NCBI GenBank assembly: GCA_965221215.1
Contig: OZ244872.1
Location: 1,302,001 to 1,366,000 of the forward strand
DNA length: 64,000 bases
DNA from: Aldehydirespirator sp965221215
GTDB lineage: Bacteria > Actinomycetota > Acidimicrobiia > Acidimicrobiales > Aldehydirespiratoraceae
Direction of reading: 5' to 3'
The position numbers and the translations under genes were made by a program. Numbering within the stretch: the first letter of the stretch is position 1; the number at the start of each line of letters is the position of its first letter. Of the stretch, positions 16,715-25,076 are shown piece after piece. The notes under the pieces were generated by a model that was not told the origin of the DNA, did not search any database, and was given only the letters and a program-made list of their open reading frames with translations.

Positions 16715-17482
16715 TCATGTCGGGCGGATCTGGATTCCGGCTTGGGCCATGCGGGTCTTGGCCTCAGCGATGGTGTGCTCTCCATAGTGGAAGATGCTGG
16801 CGGCCAGCACCGCGTCGGCTCTGCCGGCGACTACACCCTCAACCAGATGGTCGAGGGTTCCCGCTCCCCCGCTGGCGATCACCGGTATGCCCACCGTCGT
16901 CGAAACCTTCGACGTCAAGCTCAGCTCGAAGCCCTCCTTGGTGCCGTCGCGGTCCATCGAGGTGAGCAGGATCTCGCCCGCTCCCAGCCGCTCGGCCTCG
17001 GACGCCCACTGTTGACAGTCGATGCCGGTGCGGGTGCGCCCACCGTGGGTGAACACCTCGTAGCCGCTCGGCGCCTCCGTCGAGGCGCGGGCGTCGATGG
17101 CCACCACGCAGCACTGGGCGCCGAACTCCCGGCTGATCTCGCTCACCAGTTCGGGCCGGCGCGCCGCCGCAGTGTTGACGCTCACCTTGTCGGCCCCGGC
17201 CCGCAGCAGGCGGCGGGCGTCGTCGAGGGTGCGGATGCCGCCGCCGATGGTGAACGGTATGAACACCTCGTCGGCAACGGCCCGGGCCATGGCCACCGTG
17301 GTGTCGCGGCGGTCCGACGAGGCGGTGATGTCGAGGAAGACGAGCTCGTCGGCGCCCCCGGCGTCGTATCGGGCGGCCAGTTCGACCGGGTCGCCGGCAT
17401 CGCGGATGTCCACAAAGTTGACGCCCTTGACCACGCGCCCCGCGTCAACGTCGAGGCAGGGAATGATCCGGGCCACCCGCAT
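16715..17482 (-). CDS. hisF: imidazole glycerol phosphate synthase cyclase subunit
   Basis: The 255-residue (beta-alpha)8 barrel takes ammonia from HisH and PRFAR and forms imidazole glycerol phosphate plus AICAR. Both catalytic aspartates are present: Asp11 in IIPCLDVD and Asp130 in VVAIDARA. Phosphate-binding glycine loops FTIGGGIRT and IASGGAGT are also seen. It is the last gene of the leftward his operon, 77 bp after hisA. The gap contains a degraded duplicate of the hisF start region. The ATG at 17482 gives the standard N-terminus MRVARIIPCLD. Confidence 0.98.
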   Translation of the reverse strand: MRVARIIPCLDVDAGRVVKGVNFVDIRDAGDPVELAARYDAGGADELVFLDITASSDRRDTTVAMARAVADEVFIPFTIGGGIRTLDDARRLLRAGADKVSVNTAAARRPELVSEISREFGAQCCVVAIDARASTEAPSGYEVFTHGGRTRTGIDCQQWASEAERLGAGEILLTSMDRDGTKEGFELSLTSKVSTTVGIPVIASGGAGTLDHLVEGVVAGRADAVLAASIFHYGEHTIAEAKTRMAQAGIQIRPT

Positions 17483-17571
17483 CTCAGCCGCCCGAATCGC
17501 GGAGGAGCCGGGGCGAGCCTTGGCCCGAGCAGCAGGGAACGATCCGGGTCTCGGGCATCTCAGCCGCCGTC
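17456..17571. repeat. 76-bp-offset direct repeat duplicating the start of hisF
   Basis: Bases 17456-17494 (hisF start region) and 17532-17571 (end of hisA and gap) share about 30 of 39 positions at an offset of 76 bp, including GATCCGGG and GCATCTCAGCCGCC. On the minus strand the upstream copy reads TGAGATGC and then resembles hisF codons 2-9, but cannot encode HisF further. Confidence 0.6.
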
Positions 17572-18309
17572 TCGGGCCGGGGCCAGCGCGGCAGACGCCT
17601 CGGCCACGGTGAAGCGGCGCTCGTACAGGGCGGTCCCCACGATCACCCCGCTCAGCCGGCGGCCGCCTCGGCCCTCCAGGTCCGCCAGCGTCTTCAAGTC
17701 GTCGAGCCGGCCGACGCCCCCTGAGGCGATCACGTCGATGTCTGCCGACACCTCGTCGAGCACGGCGGCCAAGCCCTCGACATCGGGACCGCCGAGCGTG
17801 CCGTCGCGGCTGATTTCGGTCACCACGAAGGCGTCCACGCCGTCGGCGGCGAAGCTCCGCGCCACATCGAGCACCGACCGGTCCGATCCTTCGAGCCAGC
17901 CCTCGACCGCGACCTCGCCAGCGCGGGCGTCGAGGCCGACCGCGATGCGGTGCGAGCGGGCCAGCTGCCTCACCAGGCCGGGGTTGTGCAGCGCGGCGGT
18001 GCCCAGCACCACCCGCTCGACGCCCGCCGCGAACCAGGCCGCGGCCGCCTCCGCGGTACGGACCCCGCCCCCGGCCTGAACGGGCACATCCACCGCGGCG
18101 GCGATGGCGGCCACGACGGCGGCGTTCTCCGGGTGACCGGTGCGAGCCCCGTCGAGATCCACCGCATGGATCCATCCCGCGCCGGCCTCGGCCATCGCGG
18201 TGGCCCGGGCCACGGGATCGTCGTCGTAGACGGTCTCGGCGCCGTAATCGCCCTGGCGCAGGCGCACGCAGCGTCCCCCGCGCACATCGACCGCGCAGTA
18301 CAGGTCCAT
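17560..18309 (-). CDS. hisA: phosphoribosylformimino-5-aminoimidazole carboxamide ribotide isomerase
   Basis: The 249-residue barrel enzyme performs the Amadori isomerisation of ProFAR to PRFAR. The catalytic aspartates are Asp8 (LYCAVDVRGG) and Asp127 (VGLDARAG), and the phosphate loop is VQAGGGVRT. In actinobacteria lacking trpF this protein can be the bifunctional PriA, and sequence reading alone cannot decide that. The ATG at 18309 gives the usual MDLY start, 5 bases after the hisH stop. A GTG at 18318 overlapping that stop by 4 bases is the alternative. Confidence 0.95.
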   Translation of the reverse strand: MDLYCAVDVRGGRCVRLRQGDYGAETVYDDDPVARATAMAEAGAGWIHAVDLDGARTGHPENAAVVAAIAAAVDVPVQAGGGVRTAEAAAAWFAAGVERVVLGTAALHNPGLVRQLARSHRIAVGLDARAGEVAVEGWLEGSDRSVLDVARSFAADGVDAFVVTEISRDGTLGGPDVEGLAAVLDEVSADIDVIASGGVGRLDDLKTLADLEGRGGRRLSGVIVGTALYERRFTVAEASAALAPARDGG

Positions 18310-18314
18310 CCCGC

Positions 18315-18959
18315 TCACGAGTCCCTCACGGCGTTCGCGGCCTTCACCGCGTCCACGAAGTTGGCCAGGATTCGCAGGCCGACCCGCGACGACTTCTCGG
18401 GGTGGAACTGGGCGGCCCACACGTTGCCGCGGGCCACCGCAGCCGCCACCGGTCCGCCGTAGTCGCAGGTGGCCACCACATCTTCTGCGTCGGGGGCCTC
18501 CGGCGCGAGGGAGTGGACGAAGTAGGCCCATATCGGATTGTCGAGACCGTCCAGCATGGGGTGGGTGCGGCTGCGCCGCAGCACGTTCCACTGCATCTGC
18601 GGGCGCTTGACCGGACCCGGGATCCAGCGCACCATGCGGTCGAAGACGCCGAGCCCCGAGGTGCCCGGCGCCTCGTCGGAACCGGCGAACAACACCTGCA
18701 TTCCCACGCAGATGCCCATGAACGGCCGGCCCGAGCCCGCCGCGGCTACGGCCGCCTCGTCCAGTTTGGTGCGGCCCAGCGCGGCCATGCACGGCGCGAA
18801 GGCGCCCACGCCGGGCAGCACCACGCCGGCCGCGTCGGAGATCAGGCCCCGGTCGGCGGTGAGCCTGGCGTCGGCGCCGGCGTGCTCGAAGCCCTTCTGG
18901 GCCGAGTGCAGGTTGCCGATGCCGTAGTCAACAATGGCGACAAGCGGCCTGGATATCAC
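18315..18959 (-). CDS. hisH: imidazole glycerol phosphate synthase glutaminase subunit
   Basis: The 214-residue class I glutamine amidotransferase supplies ammonia to HisF. The catalytic triad is visible: Cys84 in MGICVGMQVL, and His186 with Glu188 in AAQFHPEKS. The N-terminus IVDYGIGNLHS is canonical. The GTG at 18959 overlaps the hisB stop by 4 bases, giving tight translational coupling within the operon. Confidence 0.97.
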   Translation of the reverse strand: MISRPLVAIVDYGIGNLHSAQKGFEHAGADARLTADRGLISDAAGVVLPGVGAFAPCMAALGRTKLDEAAVAAAGSGRPFMGICVGMQVLFAGSDEAPGTSGLGVFDRMVRWIPGPVKRPQMQWNVLRRSRTHPMLDGLDNPIWAYFVHSLAPEAPDAEDVVATCDYGGPVAAAVARGNVWAAQFHPEKSSRVGLRILANFVDAVKAANAVRDS

Positions 18960-19546
18960 AGGGTGCCTTTGGTGGAGGGCAGGGCGGTGCCCTCCACCCG
19001 CACCGCGTCGCGGATGGCTCGGGCTGCGCCCTTGAAGGAGGCCTCCACGATGTGGTGAGTGTTGCGGCCCCGCCGCAGCACGATGTGCAGGGTGATGCCG
19101 GCCGCGGTGGCGAAGGCCCGCCAGAACTCCTCGGCCAGTTGCGGATCGAAGGGCGGGTCTCCCAGGATCTTCTCGCCGGGGAAGTCCACGTCGTAGTGCA
19201 GGTACGGCCGGCCCGACAGGTCGAGCACCACCTCCACCGCGGCCTCGTCGAGGGGCACGGTGATGCAGGCGAAGCGGCGCACTCCCGCCTTGTCTCCGAG
19301 AGCCTCCCGAAAGGCCTCGCCCAGCACGATCCCGGTGTCCTCCACGGTGTGGTGGGCGTCCACCGCGAGGTCGCCCTGAGCCTGCACCGACAGCCCGAGG
19401 CCGCCGTGGCGTCCGAGCTGGTCGAGCATGTGGTCGAAGAACGGCAGCCCGGTGGAGACGTCGGTGGTGCCGGCGCCGTCGAGGTCGAGGCTCAGCTCGA
19501 TGCGGGTCTCCTTGGTGGAGCGAGAACGGGTAGACGTGCGGCTCAT
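18956..19546 (-). CDS. hisB: imidazoleglycerol-phosphate dehydratase
   Basis: The 196-residue monofunctional dehydratase has the two metal-binding repeats expected of the family: FFDHMLDQLGRHG with DAHHTVEDTGI, and RNTHHIVEASFKG. It has no fused phosphatase domain, so histidinol phosphate phosphatase must be encoded elsewhere. It lies between hisC (31 bp gap) and hisH (4 bp overlap). Confidence 0.97.
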   Translation of the reverse strand: MSRTSTRSRSTKETRIELSLDLDGAGTTDVSTGLPFFDHMLDQLGRHGGLGLSVQAQGDLAVDAHHTVEDTGIVLGEAFREALGDKAGVRRFACITVPLDEAAVEVVLDLSGRPYLHYDVDFPGEKILGDPPFDPQLAEEFWRAFATAAGITLHIVLRRGRNTHHIVEASFKGAARAIRDAVRVEGTALPSTKGTL

Positions 19547-19577
19547 GTTCAGCTTCCTGGGTCCGCTTGAAGCACCT

Positions 19578-20693
19578 CTAGAGGGTACGGGGCTGTCCGG
19601 CCGGCGCGAGTATCTCTTCTAGGGCAGCCAGGAAACTGTCGTTCTCGGATCGGGTGCCGACCGTCACCCTCAGGCAGCCGTCGAGGCGCGGCCACGACGA
19701 GCAGTCCCGCACCAGAATCGACCGGTCCACCAGCTGCTGCCAGACCTCGGCGCCGTCGCGGTGGCGGGGCCGGATCAGCACGAAGTTGGCCCCCGAGGGC
19801 CACACGTCCACCGGCAGCCCGTCCAGCCGTTCGGTCAGCCGGGTGCGCTCGGCCACGATCGCGCCCACTCGGTCCTCCATGTCGTCGACGAAGGCGAGGG
19901 CGGCAACGCCCACCGCCTGCTTGAGGGCGTCGAGGTGATAGGGCAGGGCCACCTTCTCGAGCTCGGCCACCAGCCACGCCGGCCCGATCAGGTAGCCGAG
20001 GCGGGCCCCGGCCATGGCCCAGGTCTTGGAGTAGGTGCGGGTCACTGCCAGCGGCGTCTGTTCGTCGACGAGGTCCAGGGCGCTGTGGGGGGAGAACTCG
20101 GCGTAGGCCTCGTCGACGCACAGCACCCCGCCGGTTGCCGCTGTCGCTTCGAGCAGCGACGCCACCGCCGAGGGCGGCTCGACCGTACCCGACGGGTTGT
20201 TGGGCGAGCACAGGAACGTCACCGCGGGCCGGGCCGACTCGATCAGCTCGGCCGCCGCTTCGGGGTCGAGGGTGAAGTCGTCGCCCCGCTCGCCCTCTGC
20301 CACCGCAGTGCCTGTCACCCGGGCCAGATGCGAGTGCAGTGCGTAGCTGGGCTCGAACACCGCCGCGGCGCGGCCCGGCCCGCCGTAGGCGAGCAGCAGG
20401 CACTGCAGCACCTCGTTGGAGCCGTTGGCGGCGAAGACCTGCTCGGGGGCTGTGTCGTGACGGGCCGCGATCTTCGACCTCAGCTCGAGGGCCCCGCGGT
20501 CCGGGTAGCGATTCCAGGCCACCGACGACGCCGCGGCCGCGACCGCCTCGGTGAAGGCTGCGGGGGGAGGCAGCGGGCTCTCGTTGGTGTTGAGGCGCAC
20601 CGCCACGTCAAGCTGCGGCGAGTGGTAGCCGGCCATCAGCGCAATGTCGTGGCGGGGACGCACTGCTCGAGGCCCCACTCCGGCCGGGCTCAT
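19578..20693 (-). CDS. hisC: histidinol-phosphate aminotransferase
   Basis: The 371-residue fold-type I PLP enzyme transfers an amino group from glutamate to imidazole acetol phosphate. The PLP lysine is Lys223 in RTYSKTWAMAGARLGY. CSPNNPSGT and LCVDEAYAEF supply the asparagine and aspartate ligands, and RLNTNESP marks the N-terminal arm. The ATG at 20693 overlaps the hisD stop by 4 bases. A longer upstream frame exists but runs through hisD. Confidence 0.96.
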   Translation of the reverse strand: MSPAGVGPRAVRPRHDIALMAGYHSPQLDVAVRLNTNESPLPPPAAFTEAVAAAASSVAWNRYPDRGALELRSKIAARHDTAPEQVFAANGSNEVLQCLLLAYGGPGRAAAVFEPSYALHSHLARVTGTAVAEGERGDDFTLDPEAAAELIESARPAVTFLCSPNNPSGTVEPPSAVASLLEATAATGGVLCVDEAYAEFSPHSALDLVDEQTPLAVTRTYSKTWAMAGARLGYLIGPAWLVAELEKVALPYHLDALKQAVGVAALAFVDDMEDRVGAIVAERTRLTERLDGLPVDVWPSGANFVLIRPRHRDGAEVWQQLVDRSILVRDCSSWPRLDGCLRVTVGTRSENDSFLAALEEILAPAGQPRTL

Positions 20694-21994
20694 GGCGTCG
20701 CGTCCGCGGTTGATCTCGCGAGCCTCAGCCGCACCGATTCGGCGTGGGCGGTGAGTCCCTCGGCCTCGGCCAGCGCGATCACATGGGGGGCCAGGCGCCG
20801 CAGGCCAGCCGCGTCGGCGGTCACGATGTGCATGCTCTTGAGGAAGTCCCGCACCGAGAGGGCGCCCGCGAACCGGGCCGTGCCGTCGGTGGGCAGCACA
20901 TGGTTGGGGCCGGCCGCGTAGTCGCCGAGCGAGGCCGGCGCCCACGGCCCGCAGAACACCGCGCCGGCGTTGCGGACCAGCGGCAGCAGGGCCTCGGGGT
21001 CGGCGACCATCAACTCCAGGTGCTCGGGGGCGATCTGGTTGACTGCCTCCAGGGCCTGATCGGCGCCCGAGCACAGCACGCTGTGGCCGGAGCGCCGCAG
21101 CGTGGCCTCGATCTCCGAGCGTCGGTCGGCGCCGGCCGCGAGCCGCTCGACCTCAGCCTCCACCGCCGCCGCGGTGTCCGGATCCCAGGTGACCAGCCAG
21201 GCCAGGCCGTCGGGGCCGTGCTCGGCCTGCAGGATCACGTCGGCGGCGGCGAAGGTTGCGTCGGCGTCGGCATCGGCCACCACCACCACCTCCGAGGGGC
21301 CGGCGAAGGCGGCGGGCACGCCCACCACCCCGGCCACCTCGCGCTGGGCCAGCGCCACGTAGGCGTTGCCGGGTCCGGCGATCACGTCAACCGGGGGAAT
21401 CGACTCGGTTCCGTAGGCCAGCGCGGCGATGGCCTGGGCCCCGCCCACGGGATGGACCTCGGTCACTCCCGCGGCCGCGGCCGCGGCCAAGGTCACGTCA
21501 GCGACGCGGCCGTCGGGGCCCGGCGGCACGCACACCGCTATCTGCTGCACGCCGGCCACCCGGGCGGGAACCGCGGTCATGATCAGCGTGGACGGGTAGG
21601 CGGCCCGCCCGCCCGGCACGTAGCAGCCGGCTCGGTGCAGCGGAAGGTGGCGCTCTCGCACCGCGAGGCCGTCGCGCTCATGCACCACGTCGTCGAGAAG
21701 TTGGTGCCGGTGATAGGCCGTGACGTTCTCCACTGCCGCGGCCAGGGCCTCTCGCACGTCGGCCGGGGTGCGGGCCGCGGCTTCAGCGATCTCAGCCTGC
21801 GGCACTGTGAGGCGGGCGGGCCGGGCGCCGTCGAAGCGCTCGGTCAGCTCCCGCAGAGCGTCGTCGCCGCGGTCGCGCACCTCGGCGACGATGCGGCGCA
21901 CCGCCTCCAGCGGGCCGGCCGCGGCAGGCTCGGGACGAGGCAGGCGATCAGCAACCGGGCCGGTGAAGCCCCGCAGGTCGAGGCGGCTGAGCAC
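20690..21994 (-). CDS. hisD: histidinol dehydrogenase
   Basis: The 434-residue zinc enzyme catalyses the last two NAD-dependent oxidations to histidine. Family stretches visible are CYVPGGRAAYPSTLIMTAVPA, PVGGAQAIAALAYGTESIP, GPSEVVVVAD, QAEHGPDGLAWL and GPNHVLPTDGTARF. It is the first gene of the leftward his operon. The start is GTG at 21994, placed 6 bases after a TAGCGT hexamer with no ribosome site, which suggests a leaderless message. hisG, hisI and hisE are not in this window. Confidence 0.97.
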   Translation of the reverse strand: MLSRLDLRGFTGPVADRLPRPEPAAAGPLEAVRRIVAEVRDRGDDALRELTERFDGARPARLTVPQAEIAEAAARTPADVREALAAAVENVTAYHRHQLLDDVVHERDGLAVRERHLPLHRAGCYVPGGRAAYPSTLIMTAVPARVAGVQQIAVCVPPGPDGRVADVTLAAAAAAGVTEVHPVGGAQAIAALAYGTESIPPVDVIAGPGNAYVALAQREVAGVVGVPAAFAGPSEVVVVADADADATFAAADVILQAEHGPDGLAWLVTWDPDTAAAVEAEVERLAAGADRRSEIEATLRRSGHSVLCSGADQALEAVNQIAPEHLELMVADPEALLPLVRNAGAVFCGPWAPASLGDYAAGPNHVLPTDGTARFAGALSVRDFLKSMHIVTADAAGLRRLAPHVIALAEAEGLTAHAESVRLRLARSTADATP

Positions 21995-22000
21995 CCCAAG

Positions 22001-22006
22001 ACGCTA
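22001..22006 (-). promoter_or_regulatory. candidate -10 element of a leaderless hisD promoter
   Basis: TAGCGT on the minus strand ends 6 bases before the hisD GTG, and no ribosome site is seen. The same geometry precedes miaB, the RibD-like gene and the double-GNAT gene. Confidence 0.45.
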
Positions 22007-22047
22007 CCGGCCACATCCGAGCCCCGAGAGGATGGCGATTGGGCGGC

Positions 22048-22053
22048 TAGTTT
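22048..22053 (+). promoter_or_regulatory. candidate -10 element of a leaderless nth promoter
   Basis: TAGTTT lies 7 bases upstream of the nth ATG and no purine-rich ribosome site is present. Confidence 0.4.
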
Positions 22054-22060
22054 CGTGTTG

Positions 22061-22705
22061 ATGGCTCGGCCTCGCACTCCCAAGGGCCGCGCCCGGCGCG
22101 CTCACGAGCGTCTGGCCTCGGAGTATCCCGACGCGGTGTGCGAACTCGATCACAGCAACGCCTTCGAGTTGCTGGCGGCCACCATCTTGTCGGCTCAGGC
22201 CACCGACGTGGGCGTCAACAAGGCCACGCCCGGCCTGTTCGCCCGGTTCCCCGACGCCGCGACGCTGGCCGAGGCCGAGCCCGAGGACGTCCAGCCCTAC
22301 ATCAGCACCATCGGGCTGTTCCGCAACAAGTCCAAGAGCCTGGTGGGCATGGCTCGGATGCTGGTGGACGACTACGACGGCGAGGTGCCCGGCGCCATGC
22401 GCGATCTGGTGCGGCTTCCCGGCGTGGGCCGCAAGACGGCCAACGTGATCCGCAGCGTGGCCCTGAGCCTGCCTGGCCTGCCGGTCGACACCCATGTGAC
22501 CCGGCTGTCGAACCTGCTGGCACTCACCTCCGAGACGGACCCGGTGAAGATCGAGTTGGAGCTCAACCCGATGATCCCGGCCGCCGAGCGGGGCGACTTC
22601 AGCCTGCGGATGATCCTTCACGGCCGCCGGGTGTGCGTGGCTCGCCGACCCCGCTGCGAGGACTGCATCCTCAACGACTTCTGCCCCTCGTCCAGCACCC
22701 GATAA
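22061..22705 (+). CDS. nth: endonuclease III
   Basis: The 214-residue base-excision repair glycosylase/AP lyase acts on oxidised pyrimidines. It has the helix-hairpin-helix LPGVGRKTANVI with catalytic Lys125, the aspartate Asp143 in VDTHV, and a 4Fe-4S cluster with C-X6-C-X2-C-X5-C spacing (Cys192, 199, 202, 208) at the C-terminus. The ATG at 22061 is chosen; a TTG one codon earlier is possible. It is divergent from the his operon, with only 66 bp between the two starts. The two candidate -10 elements are close but face apart. Confidence 0.97.
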   Translation: MARPRTPKGRARRAHERLASEYPDAVCELDHSNAFELLAATILSAQATDVGVNKATPGLFARFPDAATLAEAEPEDVQPYISTIGLFRNKSKSLVGMARMLVDDYDGEVPGAMRDLVRLPGVGRKTANVIRSVALSLPGLPVDTHVTRLSNLLALTSETDPVKIELELNPMIPAAERGDFSLRMILHGRRVCVARRPRCEDCILNDFCPSSSTR

Positions 22706-22734
22706 CGCCGCGGGCGCGAAGGGCGCGAGGGCAG

Positions 22735-22769
22735 CCCTTTGTTCGCGTTGCTAGCGGGCCGCTCAGCCT
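22735..22769. repeat. decayed copy of the dispersed palindromic repeat
   Basis: On the minus strand, AGGCTGAGCGGCCCGCTAGC followed by AACGCGAACAAAGGGC matches the core of the intact copies near 57.2 kb with several changes. It lies between the convergent nth and rsmA stops and overlaps the end of rsmA by a few bases. Confidence 0.45.
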
Positions 22770-23623
22770 CCGGGTTGGGTGCGGGCCAGGGCGATCCACT
22801 GGGCCAGGGCGAGCGTCTCGGGCCGGCCGGCCGGATCCACCTCGGCCGCCTCGAAGCTCTCAGCGCTGACGAGCCCGGCCAGCGACCGGCGCAGCATCTT
22901 GCGGCGCTGACCGAACCCGGCCCGCACCAGCGACTCGAAGCGGGCCTCGACATCCGGCGCCAGCGGCCACTGCTCCGAGGGCGGGTGGCGCTCGATCCGC
23001 ACCACCGCCGACTCGACTTTGGGCCTGGGCCGGAACACCGAGGCCGCCACCCTGGCCACCACCCGGGCCGAGCCCCGCCGCTCCACCAGCACGCTCGGCA
23101 CGCCCCGGGCTTTAGACCCGGCCGGCGCGGCGAGCCGCTCGGCCGCCTCCCGCTGCACCATCACCACCATCGTCTCGATTGCGACTGCGTCGCGCAGCAG
23201 GTCCAGAACCAGCGGAGTGGCGATGTTGTAGGGCAGGTTGGCCACCATCAGCCACCGCGGCGAGCCCCCCAACATGCAGTCGAGGTCCAATGTCGAGGCA
23301 TCGCCCTCCACCACCTCGACCCCGGATGCGCCGGCGGTGGCCACCACCTCGCGCAGGGCCGCCGCCAAGCCCCGGTCAACCTCCACGGCCCGCACCTCCG
23401 CACCGGTCTCGGCCAGGGCGAGGGTGAGCGAGCCGAGCCCGGCGCCGATCTCCAGCACGCGGTCGCCGGGGCCCGCGCCGCTCAGTCGGGCGATTCGGCG
23501 GACCGTGTTGGGATCGGCCACGAAGTGTTGGCCGAAGGACCGGCGGGGTGCCACGCCGAAGCGGTCCATCAGGGCTCTCAGCTCCGACTCGGTGTGGGTC
23601 AGGAGGGCAGCCTCTTCCTGCAT
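22763..23623 (-). CDS. rsmA: 16S rRNA dimethyladenosine transferase
   Basis: The 286-residue protein (KsgA) dimethylates two adjacent adenines near the 3' end of 16S rRNA. The SAM motif VLEIGAGLGSLT lies at residues 57-68, NLPYNIATPL is the catalytic motif, and the C-terminal domain has VFRPRPKVESAVV. The N-terminal motif reads FGQHF where GQNF is usual. The ATG at 23623 overlaps the end of the rpf-like gene by 25 bases. An ATG at 23569 is a shorter alternative. Order tatD, rpf-like, rsmA matches the mycobacterial Rv1008-Rv1010 arrangement. Confidence 0.95.
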   Translation of the reverse strand: MQEEAALLTHTESELRALMDRFGVAPRRSFGQHFVADPNTVRRIARLSGAGPGDRVLEIGAGLGSLTLALAETGAEVRAVEVDRGLAAALREVVATAGASGVEVVEGDASTLDLDCMLGGSPRWLMVANLPYNIATPLVLDLLRDAVAIETMVVMVQREAAERLAAPAGSKARGVPSVLVERRGSARVVARVAASVFRPRPKVESAVVRIERHPPSEQWPLAPDVEARFESLVRAGFGQRRKMLRRSLAGLVSAESFEAAEVDPAGRPETLALAQWIALARTQPGG

Positions 23624-24240
23624 GTCGGCCAGGGATTCCAGCCGTTGATCTCGTAGAGCGTGTAGGCCATCTTGTCCTGGTCCGAGGGCGAGGCGTCTCG
23701 GGGGTCGACTCCGACCAGTTCCGGGTAGTGCATCCCTGCCACCCAGTTCCAGGTGGCGATCGAGAACTGGTAGGCGCCGCGGTACCGGCCGCTGCGGCTG
23801 ATGGCTCGATAGTTCTGAGTCGACTCGCACTCCCGCAGGGCGTGCCACTGCTCTTCGGTGGTCCCCTCGGGCAGCGGGTGTTCGACCACCGACGATGCCG
23901 TCGTGGCGGGCGGCTCGCTCTCCGTCTCGGTGGTGGTGGGCGGCGGCGCGGTGGTCGTGGTCGTGGTTGCGGGCGCGGCGGTCGTCGTGGTCGGCGGGGC
24001 GGTGGTCGTAGTAGTCGTCGTGGTCGTGCTCCGGGCCTGGTCTGCCAACTCCTGAGCCCGCTGCAGGGCCTCCTGTCGGGCTCGCTTTCGAGCCTCGCTC
24101 CACCGCTGGGCCCGATGCACGAAGTCATGGACATCGACCGTCTCGGCGGGCGACTGCGCCTGAACCGGCGCGGGCCCGCCCAGTGAGGCCAGCACGACCG
24201 CCGCAGCCGCCGCGATCAACCCCAGCCGGCGCGCCCTCAT
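23599..24240 (-). CDS. secreted resuscitation-promoting-factor-like transglycosylase
   Basis: The 213-residue exported protein has a signal peptide (residues 1 to about 28, ending PVQAQ), a helical charged segment, a Thr/Pro-rich linker (about 71-117) and a C-terminal Rpf/lysozyme-like domain. The catalytic glutamate is probably Glu139 in RECES. Cys138 and a cysteine near the end (WPTC) would form the family's disulfide, and YRGAYQFSIATWNWVAG follows the Rpf pattern. It cleaves peptidoglycan and aids regrowth from dormancy in related bacteria. It lacks the G5 and DUF348 domains of RpfB, so it is a small single-domain form in the rpfB position. Confidence 0.9.
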   Translation of the reverse strand: MRARRLGLIAAAAAVVLASLGGPAPVQAQSPAETVDVHDFVHRAQRWSEARKRARQEALQRAQELADQARSTTTTTTTTTAPPTTTTAAPATTTTTTAPPPTTTETESEPPATTASSVVEHPLPEGTTEEQWHALRECESTQNYRAISRSGRYRGAYQFSIATWNWVAGMHYPELVGVDPRDASPSDQDKMAYTLYEINGWNPWPTCRKRLPS

Positions 24241-24309
24241 CTCAGCCCGCCCTCGGATCGAGGCCGCAGCACGTCCGGGCGACCCCCACAGATCGGACGC
24301 TTCCCCATC

Positions 24310-25065
24310 TCAGCAGGCCTCCCGGTCGAGGCCGTAGAACTTGCGGGCAGTGTGGAATGTTGCCTGCTCCACATCGGCTGCGTCGAGATCCTTGGCCTGC
24401 GCCACCGCCGCTCCCACCACCCCCACCAGGGCGGGACGGTTCCGGCGGCCGCGGTGGGGCACCGGCGCCAGGTAGGGGCTGTCGGTCTCCACCAGCAGGC
24501 GGTTGAGCGGGCATGCCCGAGCGGCTTCGCGCACCTCGGGTGCCTTGGGAAAGGTGACGATTCCCGAGAACGACAACACCGCGCCCCGCTGCAGGCACTC
24601 CTCGGCCTCGTCGGGGCCGCCGGTGAAGCAGTGCATCACCGTGCGCGCCGGCATGCCCTCGCGGTCCAGCACCGCCAAAGTGTCGTCCCACGCCGATCGG
24701 GAATGGACCACCAGCGGCAGGTCGTGGCGGTTGGCCAGCTCGACCTGCGCGGCGAAGACCTGCCTCTGGGCGTCTCTGGGCGAGTGGTCGTAGTGGTAGT
24801 CGAGGCCCGCCTCGCCCACCGCCACCACCTCGGGGCGCCCGATCAGCGGCTCGAGCCCGTCGATGCCGCCGGACGCCTCGTGGGGATGCACTCCGGCGGT
24901 GGCCCACACCCCGTCGTGGGCCTCGGCCACGGCTATGGCCCGGCGCGAATCCTCCACATCGGTTCCCACGTTGACCAGCACCTCGACGCCCGCGGCCCGC
25001 GCCTCGGCGATCACCGCGGCGGCCTCGTCGGCCGGCAGATGGCAGTGGTGATCGGCCCAGGCCAC
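24310..25065 (-). CDS. tatD: TatD-family metal-dependent deoxyribonuclease
   Basis: The 251-residue amidohydrolase-fold protein has metal ligands visible at DHHCHL (residues 5-10), Glu in VGEAGLDYHYD, His in LVVHSRSAWDDT, His in MHCFTG and Asp in LLVETDSPYLAP. TatD proteins are 3'-5' exonucleases acting in DNA repair or degradation. The start is GTG at 25065, with GAGGGG 7 bases upstream, 11 bp after metG. The product is of standard length. Longer frames upstream lie within metG and are not expected to be used. Confidence 0.93.
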   Translation of the reverse strand: MAWADHHCHLPADEAAAVIAEARAAGVEVLVNVGTDVEDSRRAIAVAEAHDGVWATAGVHPHEASGGIDGLEPLIGRPEVVAVGEAGLDYHYDHSPRDAQRQVFAAQVELANRHDLPLVVHSRSAWDDTLAVLDREGMPARTVMHCFTGGPDEAEECLQRGAVLSFSGIVTFPKAPEVREAARACPLNRLLVETDSPYLAPVPHRGRRNRPALVGVVGAAVAQAKDLDAADVEQATFHTARKFYGLDREAC

Positions 25066-25076
25066 GCAGCCGCCCC

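Noticed and set aside
23858..24055. Plus-strand valine-rich open frame within the rpf-like gene
   Set aside because: It is the complement of the ACC/ACG-rich Thr linker codons of the rpf-like gene.
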